From: Hymenopellis radicata
Lineage: Eukaryota; Basidiomycota; Agaricomycetes; Agaricales; Physalacriaceae
Length of the DNA stretch: 64,000 bases
Assembly: GCA_015501595.1 (NCBI GenBank)
Contig: JADNRX010000302.1
Coordinates: 1-64,000 of the forward strand
Reading direction: 5' to 3'
Shown: in pieces, positions 11,425-20,779 of the stretch
Position numbering within the stretch: the first letter of the stretch is position 1
Layout: each line of letters starts with the position of its first letter
Made by a program: the position numbers and the translations under genes
Notes under the pieces: model-generated
Told to the model about the DNA's origin: nothing
The model's input: only the letters and a program-made list of their open reading frames with translations
Database searches by the model: none

Positions 11425-12548
11425 TAGTGAGTAGCGCGGGTGTCCCGAGGGTATTTCGGTTGGGACCCCTACCCGTACCCTCGACTTACCCGGTCCCGCA
11501 GTGCGGGTGCGGGTTACCCGCCAGAATCGTCTCGGGTCTGACTAAAATCGCCTGCCAGCACTACCCAAGCACTACCCGCATGCCATTACCCCCAGAGTTC
11601 ATGCTCAGCGAGCATCCCCGGGCAATGGCACGGGGACAGTCAGCTGAGCATGAGAGTAGGGTGGGGGTGATGGTAGGAGGTGAGGTGGGGATGGAGGGAA
11701 GGTGAGGGAAGTGGTGGTGGTGGTGGTGTTGGTGTTGGTGGTGGTGGTGGTGGTCGTCGTCGTTGAACGCGTTGAACTGGTCGTGGTGGTCGTCGTTGTT
11801 GAACGCATTGAACGCGTCAACGCGTCATCATCCATCCTCATCACGTCCATCCTCGCGTCCATCTTCTCCTCACGTATGTCCTCGCTGTTGTCGTCGTCGT
11901 TGCCGTGGAGACGACTCTGAGTCCTCTCCACGTATATTGACGCGGAATCAACGTCAAGCACGGGTCCTCCTCCTGCTCCTCCATCTCCTCATCCTGCTCT
12001 CCATCCTGCTCCTGCTCCTCCCGGTCTTGCTGTTCCAATGCTGCCCATTTGAGGGGCTTACGCTGTTCATATGCTGCCCGTTGGGGGCTTACGCGTCCGA
12101 GAGACGACTTAGAGTCGTCTCCTATCGACGCCGACTTAAAGTCGAGCGCCTGTGCTACCATCGCCGACTTAGAGTCGAGCGATGGTGCCGTAGTCGCCGA
12201 CTTGAAGTCGAGCGACGGGTACTGATTGTGGTGGAAGGCAAGAGAGATACCGATCGGACGCTTACGCGTCCTTTCGGATCTCGGCCCGATTCGCCGGATC
12301 CAGCAAAATTGTCGCGTATGCCTCGTTTGGGCGACGCAAGTGCCCGTTTAACCCAGAAAAAATTTGTAAATTAAGATAAAATATAGATCTAAATATTTGC
12401 CAGTCATGGTGCGATGACTCGGTCTGCTGTACGGGTGCCAAAGGGTTATGCGGGTTACAGCGGGTGTTCGGACCGAGACCCCTACCCGGACCCTGACATA
12501 CCCGCATCCGTGACCCGGACCGGGTGCTCCGACCCGGGCTATTCACTA
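11425..12548. mobile_element. 1124-bp hAT-type non-autonomous element
   Basis: Flanked by the 8-bp duplication TGCACAGT (11417-11424 and 12549-12556), diagnostic of hAT elements. Ends are TAGTGAGTAGC and, on the other strand, TAGTGAATAGC, fitting the hAT terminal pattern TAGNG. Subterminal DNA is rich in CCCGxACCC motifs in both orientations. The interior holds a GTG/GTT microsatellite (about 11709-11770), pyrimidine-rich DNA and four GACTTAGAGTC-type palindromes at 12105-12210. Open frames in it are low-complexity and no transposase is present, so it would depend on an enzyme encoded elsewhere. Confidence 0.85.
12105..12210. repeat. Phased GACTTAGAGTC palindromes inside the hAT element
   Basis: The palindrome GACTTAGAGTC or close variants (GACTTAAAGTC, GACTTGAAGTC) starts at 12106, 12133, 12166 and 12199; the last three are spaced exactly 33 bp. 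A relative, GACTCTGAGTC, lies near 11914. Spaced subterminal palindromes in hAT elements are typical transposase binding sites; that use here is inferred. Confidence 0.6.
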
Positions 12549-12799
12549 TGCACAGTTTTCAGATGCTCACTGCCACCGGCCCCCGGGAAATTTTTTGGGG
12601 GGTTGCAATGGTAAATTAGGACACAACTAAGTTACATTGACCCAACATAACGCGTAGGCTGAGGTGAGGAGGCTTTGGCCCCGCAAATTAGCCCATGGGA
12701 AACTCCTACCAAATGAGGCAGGTGACATAATCACCGGGTTCCCCATACAAGGCAGGCGCGATTAAAACAGGACTAGCACTGATACTCGATTGCAGTCCA

Positions 12800-13350
12800 C
12801 AGGTGCGCCAAGAAAATGAAGACGAGTATTGGACTGGGTTGTCTGTGGAGCAAAACAACGCTGGACCGACCTGCTGAGATCAAGGCGCGGAACTGCTCAG
12901 GTTGCTCCTTCAATCCGCTAACTCCTCGACACACTGTTCGCGCTAGAAAGGCCAACGCGAGACAATTCCTCGACTTGCCGGGCGTGAATCGACCTAAAGA
13001 GGTATCAGCATTACAGTCCACGAGGAACGGACTGCACATACATAGGTTGATGCGCCACAATCAATGGTCAAGCAAGGGTTTTTATGAGATTCCCTCCCAT
13101 CTGCCTTCAGGCGAGCTATGATGCCGGACCAATATTATTCAATACGGGAAGTGGAAAGGTACCTTCTGGTCAAGTTAGACGGCGAAGAGAAGCTGGCACT
13201 CGGCGGCTCGTGCCTCAGTCCTCATGTAAAACCCACTTACACGTCAAAGCCTAATACCCCAAGGATCCGTTACACCTCAGTCCTTGAGGTGATCCGCCTC
13301 TTGTATTGTTCGCAGGACTTCAGAGAGGTAAGCATATGTTCATTCAGCAT
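12800..13350 (-). pseudogene. F-box family remnant (exons 6-7 only)
   Basis: On the minus strand 13340-13150 reads a splice acceptor, then TCCTGCGAACAATACAAG... (family exon 6, SCEQYKRRI) and ARAAE-like sequence, interrupted by a 60-bp internal duplication bounded by AGGACTGAG. Further on (about 13125-13085) CATCATAGCTCGCCTGAAGG encodes the exon 7 signature IIARLKADG. It aligns at DNA level with FBX2 at 9200-9340. No start, F-box or C-terminal half is present. DNA from 13350 to 13930 shows no gene. Confidence 0.6.
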
Positions 13351-13929
13351 AGCGGCTTTAGGCTGGCAGGTGAACGCTATGGTGGCTAGCGATATCCAAG
13401 CAGAGAGGGCAGCGTCAAGCGCGAGACTAGAATTGTGCGGAAAGGGAAGGATTACGCACAAACGCGATGAATATTCTCATTTGAGGTTTTTAAATACGCA
13501 GTAAATCAGCGAGGGGAAAGAGGGAAAGAGTACAACTCCGCACAGCCAACTATCTGCCTCGTCACGGTGGATTCTGACAAATAGAGCGCCCCCAGATTTG
13601 GGCGTCGGTAATAGACGTCGAATGGGCGCATGGTATTGACGGCGGTCAGGAGAGTTAGACTAGCGCGGTTTCGGCACGGACAATCCAGGACCCAACCAGG
13701 ACCACATGCCAAGAAGTTGAAGGCAGGAAAGAGAAATCATGACCCACATGAACCCCGACGTTTCCTTATCGTCCCGTCCGGGCCGCTAACGCGTTTTGCC
13801 CTCAACCACCATTACGCGTGCATGCGTATCTGAGATTATCACTGGTCGGACAGAACCAGCTGGTCAATTGGGTCAGCTCCACATCCACGTTCGTGCCAGT
13901 AAATGCTGTTCTTAGTAGTTTCCCACTGC

Positions 13930-14380
13930 CTTGAATATGACAGTCTCGAAGGCTTCTGGCTCGACCACCAGCCCTTTCTTGAACACGCTGGCTACCAGGT
14001 CTCCCCAAAGCTTCGCTCTGAAGCTAGTTATTCTCCTTAACTGTCGAAGAAAGGAGGAAAGATCCCGATCGACGCGGTTTATTCATGATTACAGGGTCAT
14101 ATCATCCAGAACCCAAATGTCATGGGCGCGACCAGAAGAGGAGACAGCGTGTCCGTTATGCTCAAGTGCATTGGACAATCAGAACTAGAACTTGCCTTGT
14201 TTTTCTCTGCTCTGGAGCGACGCGAGCGTTCTTGTAGTCGATTCCGTTGTTCAATCCCCTTTTACCATCAGACGCAGTTGTCGCCTCAGCACATTCTATG
14301 ATCCCAGCTTTGACACGATTCGAGAAGTAGTCGACGCGCTGCGACAGATATTTGAGGTAGCTCCAGTAGATTTTCGAATG
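13930..14380 (+). pseudogene. Kinase-like gene fragment, paralogue of the 33-34.4 kb gene
   Basis: Translated blocks match the N-terminal half of the minus-strand kinase-like gene at 33056-34379: GFWLDHQPFLEHAGYQ versus GYWFQHQPFLEQSGYI, then VEERRKDPD, an intron-like AG, NPNVMGATR versus NPFIMDATR, VMLKCIGQSELELALFFS, and FDTIREVVDALRQIFE versus FDTVGEAIDAIRQTFE with a following GT donor. Stops and frame changes separate the blocks and the catalytic half is missing. It is a dead duplicate. Positions 14380-14619 hold nothing clear. Confidence 0.7.
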
Positions 14381-14619
14381 AAGTGCTTCGCATAAACACG
14401 ACGCTCAAGGCAAAGCAACTACTGAATGTTGTAGCGCACGTAAACGTCGCCAGAAGTACAGGACGTCGGTCATACGGCCTCGCAGTAACGTGAGACTTCA
14501 CTCGAACCCGAGATTCTTGCCAACCGATGAACAACTAGTCAAAGTATTACTGCTTGAAGTTATATACATATCTAGTACATAAGTAAGTATTTGCTTTAGT
14601 GCCGAGTCCTTCATTCTAT

Positions 14620-17435
14620 TCAATGTCCTAGTACTATCGCTCCCGCAGGTGTCGCCTTCTTAACCACAATCCATTCCTCATTCGTATGCTGAAACTGCGA
14701 ACTACGACGATAATGGTCCGACGTCTTTAGCTCACCCTGGATCCCATGCCTGCGGAGAAGTCAGTCCACAACCTAAGGCAATAGTACAGAAACAAACTGA
14801 CACGGAACGAAGATGCTGAGCACGAGCAGTCCGGGAGGTCTCCGTCATGTTACAGTGGATGCACACAAACGTCAAACGATACCGCAACCTCGGCGCACAA
14901 CTAGCAGCTAGATCGTTTTCCAAGGACAATCTCTCCTGGACACGACCCAAGGCAATGAGCTCGTCGTCTTCAACGCGAATCACTCTCCGAAGGTGGGGAT
15001 GGTTCTACTCGGACGGATCAGACATTTTAATAACCAACAAAGGTATAGGAAGACTGACCATAGCCGTACGCCACCGCATCAGCGTAAACGTTTGGAACCC
15101 AGGAACGGGTCTATGCTCCGAACACTCCGCGTCCTCACACCGGAAAAACACATCCGCAGCGTCCATATCCTCAGCAGTCGCCGTCGCCGGATCGAGTCCA
15201 GAGGCCCGGACAATGCCCACGCATACATTGTACATCCCATCGCTCAACGTTTCAATGCCCCTGCCGCTCCAAACAGCGACATCAGTGTCACCAACGGCAG
15301 CACTAGTAATAAAGCACATATGCGTGGCGAAGTGCGGGTAATGAAGGACGGTTGGGAAGTACTGGCAGCGCCAGCCAGCCGAGCAAGTGAAAGCGTTGAC
15401 CACCAAGGAAAGGTCATCGCTGCGCCCGGTCTTTCGGAGTATCGCTTTCAAATCCGCCTCTTGTTTAGTTCTCCACTTCTCGCATATCGCGGGGACACTC
15501 TCAAATGCTTCCTTGAGCTTCGGGGTGGCGTCCTCATTATGCGGCGTGTTCATGATGATATCGCGGAAAGGCTGGTATGTGGAAAGCGCGGACGGTGGCG
15601 GATTGTGGGGCGTTTCCGGTAACTTCGCGAAGTAGGCATACCCGAGGTCCTCCACCAGACGAGTTCGCTCTTTGATTCTGACTTGCATGTTTCGCCTGCG
15701 CAGATCGATGCGGAGGTTGGACATCAGTTCTGTGAGAGTGGGTCTAATCGCCCCCCAAGCTAAAAGAGTAAATGTTAGGGTCGGGCGAGCGAGGTGCTAA
15801 GAGAGACATACAGTGGTCGGACAATTGTTCAGCGACGTTCACATAAGGGTGGCTGAGCAAAGTCTTGAGCACGCTGCGATCCTTCAGTTCTTCTTCCCAC
15901 CCATCCGCCTGGAGGCGACCGATGACGCTGTGTCCCAAAGTCAGCTTACGCGGGACGCGGAAAGGAATAACGAGTACCTCGTTAGCCTGTGTTGGAGAAG
16001 AGCCCGTAGCTCTGCAGCACGGGCCACCTTCCTCAAGTTGATATACTGCTCGTATTTCTTGCAGGACTTCAATAAACGGTTGAGCTTATATTCAATCACC
16101 TAGGCATCGATAAAACTCACCTCAGCAAGCGCGCTGTACTCTTTCTGCTTCTTCTCAAGCCAGGCTGCATACTCTGGTGATCCGCGCCGCAGCGTTGAGC
16201 TCTCATCTACCACTCGCTCCCACGTGCTGCGATGATAAACTGAGATATACACACCTAACGGTTTAAATTCAGCATTCGCGGCAAAGGTGAGAGAATAACG
16301 ATACAAACGTCCGTGCTTAACATGGGGAGTGATTTTCAATAACTCGCGAGCTTTATCGTGGTCTCCGAAGGAATGGCGCCGCCGAAGTTGCTCCTCCGTC
16401 GCCATGCTTCATAGAATGAGTAAAGGATTATTGAATGGGAATAGCTGCACTTACATTGTGCCCTCGTCCAAGCATTCCTGGCAGAGCCTCATACGAATCT
16501 CCCACATGATGTACGAATGGTGCTTTTTCCAGCAGTTCTAAGAGACCGAGTAGGCATATGAGATGCTATCCAGTGAATGAATACACGTACATAACAAAGA
16601 CTGTCGAACAGCAAGCTCGCATACTGCGGCTCATTGAAACCCTCAATCACCGGAGGAAGACCCTCCACTCGTCGAAGGGCGCCCTGCCAGACAGCGATGC
16701 ATGATTTGCTCATGAGAAAAGACCGTAGCGTCTTTGTTGTGCGACTGATCTGGAGGAGGTCAAGAGGCTCGAAGTACGAGAAGATCTAGTGAACGATGAA
16801 TTGAGAAATTAAAAAGATTAGAGGTTGAAGCCACGCACTTCAAATACGACGTCGAGAGGAGCTTCGGTAAGTAGATCTAATGCGTTCCGAATTGGACCTG
16901 AAGACTCAATCACAGTATAAACAACGTCGAGAGGAGCATCGGACTCTATGTTGACTCCCGCAATTTGGGTTGAACCAGAAGACTCGACCACCATGTTGGT
17001 CGAGGCGGGTTTCTCATCAGTCGACACAACGTCAAGAGGAGAATCGTCAAGTTCCTCTACATGCCCTCCCTCACTCCAAGTTGAACTAGAAGACGCGACC
17101 ACGGCGCTAGTATGGGCGGGTTTCTGAGGAGACCCAACGTCGAGAGGAGCATCGACAAGCTCATCTGATTTTCCTCCCGCATTCCGAGATGAACCAGAAG
17201 CCTTGACCGCAGCACTGGTCTTGGCGCGTTTCCGAGGTTTCCTGGCAATAGACTCGTTTTCTTTTCCGGCATCGTCTTTGTCGGCTTCGGGAGACGCTGG
17301 TCGCGCGCGCTTCTTCGCAGGGGCCGCTTTGGCCTTGCGCTTGACAATAGCTTTCGGTTCGGACGACAAGGCCTTTGTATCCTGTTTTGTCTTCGCTGCA
17401 AGACGTCTGGAGCGACGAGGAGGGACGGCGGACAT
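14620..17435 (-). CDS. FBX3: F-box family protein, apparently intact, amplified N-terminal repeats
   Basis: Ten exons: 16839-17435, 16591-16785, 16455-16537, 16309-16406, 16121-16254, 15978-16066, 15812-15927, 15059-15759, 14802-15004 and 14620-14749, totalling 2346 nt (781 residues) with consistent phases. The N-terminus is basic (PPRRSRRLA, KKRARPASPE, RKPRKRAKT), likely nuclear. Before the true F-box the motif DAPLDVV occurs four times with roughly 35-residue linkers, making exon 1 about twice its usual length. F-box core is FEPLDLLQISRTTKTL. The C-terminal half has SAGWRCQYFPTVLHYPHFATHMCF, LDPATATAEDMDAADVFFRC, MRWRTAM and FVCIHC, probably a zinc-binding fold. In exon 2 the usual HCH end is LCY. 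Predicted SCF substrate adaptor; substrate unknown. Confidence 0.85.
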
Positions 17436-17513
17436 GTTGATAGTTTGCGATGGTGGTGGGTAAAGGTAGAGTGTCCCATTGTGCATTTAGAATAAATAAG
17501 TAATAGAAGCCGG

Positions 17514-17525
17514 ATCACCTGATCG
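17514..17525 (-). promoter_or_regulatory. E-box-like promoter motif of FBX3
   Basis: In transcription orientation CGATCAGGTGAT, 79 bp upstream of the start; the core CAGGTG is the complementary-centre version of CACCTG found upstream of FBX1. Confidence 0.55.
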
Positions 17526-17747
17526 TAAGGCCGTCCCAATTTGAATTAGGCAAACAATGAGCGCCGCGTCGGGTGGCCTGCCTCAGTCAGCGCTGATGGC
17601 CTAATCATTAGCTCGCATGGATAAAATCAACAGTAGATCACACTGGCAGACCGCCCCCGGGAAAGCCGTCAAGTCATAACATGGAGGAGGGAATACATTG
17701 GTGGAATCCAGACACAAATTGGTACCAGATGAATTCCACTTGTAAGA

Positions 17748-18939
17748 TTAAATCGCTCCACTACGCAACGGAATGGGCTGAATCAGCGAGGGGAAATATG
17801 CGAACATCTCCTGCGTCGACTTCAAGGTCTCTGATGCGCCTTTCACATGAGCAGTCGTCGGCGTCTCTCTTCTGCTGCGGGACCAAGGCGAATGCAGTCC
17901 TATCATTCGCCACCAATGGCCAAACAAACGAGCCGAAGTCGATCTGAAGAAGGCATGAGCATCGCAGAACGAGAAGAGTGTATGGCACATACGTGTGAAG
18001 ATGCGTGTAACTAATTGTCTGGCGGTTATCATATCGAAGTCCCGCGAATGACACGAGAGAATACGGCCCACAACAGGGCGTGACAGGTCGCCGGTTTGGA
18101 CATGCTCCAGAGCCTGCGCCACATAGTCAGCATGCGAGATTACAGCGCGAGGCAGGAAACGAAAGGATCGCTCAGTAGGAACAACTGATTATAAAACAAA
18201 TCAATGATCATCAGGCATGATACGCCCTTTATATCTCTAAACTCTTCGCGAGAAATGGAGGGAAGGGTTGTACTCGCCTATACAAGCTTCAGCAGGTGGA
18301 GCACACGCATATTGAGGAGATAGATATCAAAAAGCGACCTGCAGGAAATCTCGGTCAGTATATCGTTGTTGGCGAGGCGAAGAAATAGAATCAGAGAGAT
18401 ATTGTTGGTAAGCAGGTTTGTCCACAAGAGGTTGATTATCTCTCGTTCGGAAGCAGAACTGATTGCGGTCATCATTGACACGCTAAGAGAAACCCAGCTC
18501 ACCACATTGGCTGATGGAGAGCCCTTCGGAAGTAACCACATGTGACGGAGGTGGGGCGAGGAGATGAGAATCTTCGCGGCAGCTTTTGGCGTGAAGACGC
18601 GTCGTCGAGCGGAATGATGCTCGGTATTGTGTCGAACGTTTTCATCGAGAACGATTATGCCATCGTCGTAGGTGGAGGACAGGCGTGCGGTCTGAAAACT
18701 CTCAGAAAAAAAATATGACAGCAGCAGCTTTTCGCTCACCTCGAGCTGGCCATAGGCTCTCCAAGTCCCAAATCGTCGTTTTTTTCAAACATATTTCGCG
18801 TCACCTCGAACAGTTGGCGTTGCGACATCACCAGCAGTTGTATATGGTCGAAAGAACGAGAATTACGGGAGCGAGTGGCACTCGTGCGTGACGGCGTCAA
18901 CGATGAGCATGATGAGAAGGATGAACATTGAATGAACAT
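17748..18939 (-). CDS. Uncharacterised family X gene (longest member here)
   Basis: Not recognised. Plausible exons on the minus strand: 18939-18740 (MSQRQLFEVTRNMFEKNDDL, ending at a GTGAGC donor), about 18690-18300 (FTPKAAAKILISSPHLRHMW, then SSASEREIINLLWTNLL and ILFLRLANNDILTEIS), and a distal part near 18122-17770 (YVAQALEHVQTGDLSRPVV, then FGSFVWPLVANDRTAF). The block SASERE-LLWT and the intronic or flanking TTATAATCA-TTCCTACTGAGCGA recur at 34.95-35.36 kb and 36.0-36.55 kb, so a duplicated gene family is implied. Exon borders and start are uncertain. No catalytic motif is visible. Confidence 0.4.
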
Positions 18940-19128
18940 GAAGGAAACATGATGGGAAGATTCAAAGATTCAAAGAAGGAAAAACCAGCGGCGCCGTCGG
19001 CATTGACTGCCGACGTACCGAAGGTTTTCTCACGGCCTACGTAATAGTAATTTCCTCTTCCTAGCTCTTTCTCCTTTCACCTTTTCGCGACTCTCGCGAA
19101 AGACAAGACCTGCTGAGTCCAGATCGAG

Positions 19129-19462
19129 GTGTATCGAGTACCAAGATGTATTCCCGCGACATATGGGCCCTCTCTGAACTTCACTATGCCACATTCATCA
19201 TGGTCATGGAAGTCGACTGCCACTGGTTTCAACCAACCGTTTCTTGACAATCGCAGAGCTCGACGGCTCACCACTTACTTACTTACATATTCTACTCTTG
19301 CCTGTCCTCGGACGCTACGAGCTCAAGTGCGCGCCAACACCGAAATTGGAAGAACGAACCTTCGAAGGTCTTGCTTCTGGACTCTTCATCGCTAACTTCT
19401 TCACTTATCTGCATCCCGGATGGCAACAGCACGTACGCGACGTGCCTCTTACTTTCAGGTAA
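19129..19462 (+). CDS. Small hypothetical gene, frame uncertain
   Basis: Coding-like blocks MYSRDIWALSELHYATF (from 19145) and ELDGSPLTYLH then ERTFEGLASGLFIANFF and YLHPGWQQHVRDV (to 19460) occur in two frames separated by one base near 19243, ending at an AG-GTAAGG donor. No family recognised. A downstream exon was not identified. It may be a fragment. The interval 18940-19128 shows nothing. Confidence 0.3.
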
Positions 19463-19769
19463 GGACATTAATTTAACGTAAGTATACTTCATGTAGTAGC
19501 TCCCCGCTAAAAGACGCTCCAGTTTCCAAAGCTGCATAGGCAATGCCAAACTTGGCGAGACCTATCGAGTTCTTATCGCCGAGATCATTCGCCTGGTGGT
19601 AGACTGGGGAGCAATAGGAAGGGCACTTACGTCAATTGTAGGCAATGTGCGCCTGCGACCAGGCACTGTATGACCGTTGTGGCGTAATCAACGCCGCTGG
19701 CATGATTCTGAAGCTTGATAACGCATCTCCTTCATTCTTCCTCCCGCACACCGAAGGCTTACCACCACC

Positions 19770-20363
19770 ATGACCGCAACGACCATAGATCCAGGTGTGC
19801 AGTATCGTCTCCAGCCTAGTACTGATGGCACGATCTTTCAGCTACACCTGCTTGGGCCGCCGACCTACAAGCTTCTGCCACGGCTCTAAGAGCGTCCATC
19901 AACGCTCTCGAAACCACTGTACTGCTCGCCATGAAGCGGCGCGCTGCCATTGCAAGCATCCTCCTCGCCTCCTCTCTAGTGCTTACAATACACAGATTGC
20001 AAACTACCACCGAGGGAGCGGTATTGGGACTTATTACGAAGAGGTACCCTTCCTTGATGGTAGGCTACCCACGCAACCGGTTCGTCGATTTTATCACCGT
20101 CTATTGATATTGGCACTGAACACGTCGAATAGGCTCCATCTGGTCCGGGTCTTCCCCCAATCCCTTATTTCGCAGCGCTTTGGAATCCGGACTTGAGCGG
20201 ACAAGATTTAACTACGTATCTGCATGGACATGGTATCACGGCTATCCCGGAGGAAGTTGAAGACCGTCGCATCCTTCTAGCGCGCGTCTTGGGTGTTCGA
20301 TTTAAAGACCCATCGAGGGCGAGCGTTGAAAGTACCGAAAGTGGTGTATCCCGCACGTACTAA
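19770..20363 (+). CDS. Hypothetical protein with one hydrophobic segment
   Basis: Three exons (19770-19794, 19842-20059, 20133-20363) with matching phases give 157 residues. The start ATG lies in an ACCACC context. The protein begins MTATTIDPGATPAW, then a helical region (DLQASATALRASINALETT), a probable membrane segment (AAIASILLASSLVLTI), and a polar C-terminus (PPIPYFAALWNPDL, EEVEDRRILLARVLG). No known domain recognised. Introns are 47 and 73 nt. No frameshift is needed, unlike many neighbours. The interval 20364-20779 holds nothing. Confidence 0.65.
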
Positions 20364-20779
20364 CAGCTTACATCTTTTGTGTGCACAACCTCGCGAGACT
20401 TGAGAGGCATTCGAAAACGTTTGACTAAATTGCTAAGGAATGGTTAGATCGCGAAGTTACTTACATTGAAAACAGAGCTTACTGCAGGGAGCTGTCTCGA
20501 TTACGACCTCGTACAATCCCCGCGACGCATCCACAAGTTTTGACCTCTCAATTGCCTCACCGGTGTGTTTCCTTCGATGTTTCCTCATAACGTGGTCGCA
20601 ATTGCCGCCAGACTTTATAACAGACCGAGGGCCAAAGTTCAAGTTGGCAGGCGAATTCTCATGTCTATACACGGTCGGGGTTGTTCTCGTGCAGTCTGTT
20701 CGACGAATTGTCAACACGTTATATTTGACATAGTCTCAGCATAATGCATCTGTATCTTACAGCGGTCGCGTCTTTGTCT

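Larger units (their letters stand above)
11125..12788. mobile_element. Older inverted-repeat element carrying a nested hAT insertion
   Basis: Inverted arms of about 95 bp (11125-11220 and 12694-12788) match closely, running from CGAGTAT through TTTTAATCGCGCCTGCC and GGGAACCC to AGGAGTTTCCCATG. Without the nested element the unit would be about 530 bp, a MITE-like size. No clear target duplication was found at the outer ends, so the boundaries are approximate and the transposon origin is inferred from the arms alone. Sequence between the arms outside the hAT element shows no gene. Confidence 0.6.

Noticed and set aside
11702..12374. Val/Leu- or Ser-rich frames in the hAT element as a transposase
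   Set aside because: Product derives from GTG/GTT microsatellite and pyrimidine-rich DNA; no hAT dimerisation or catalytic motifs.
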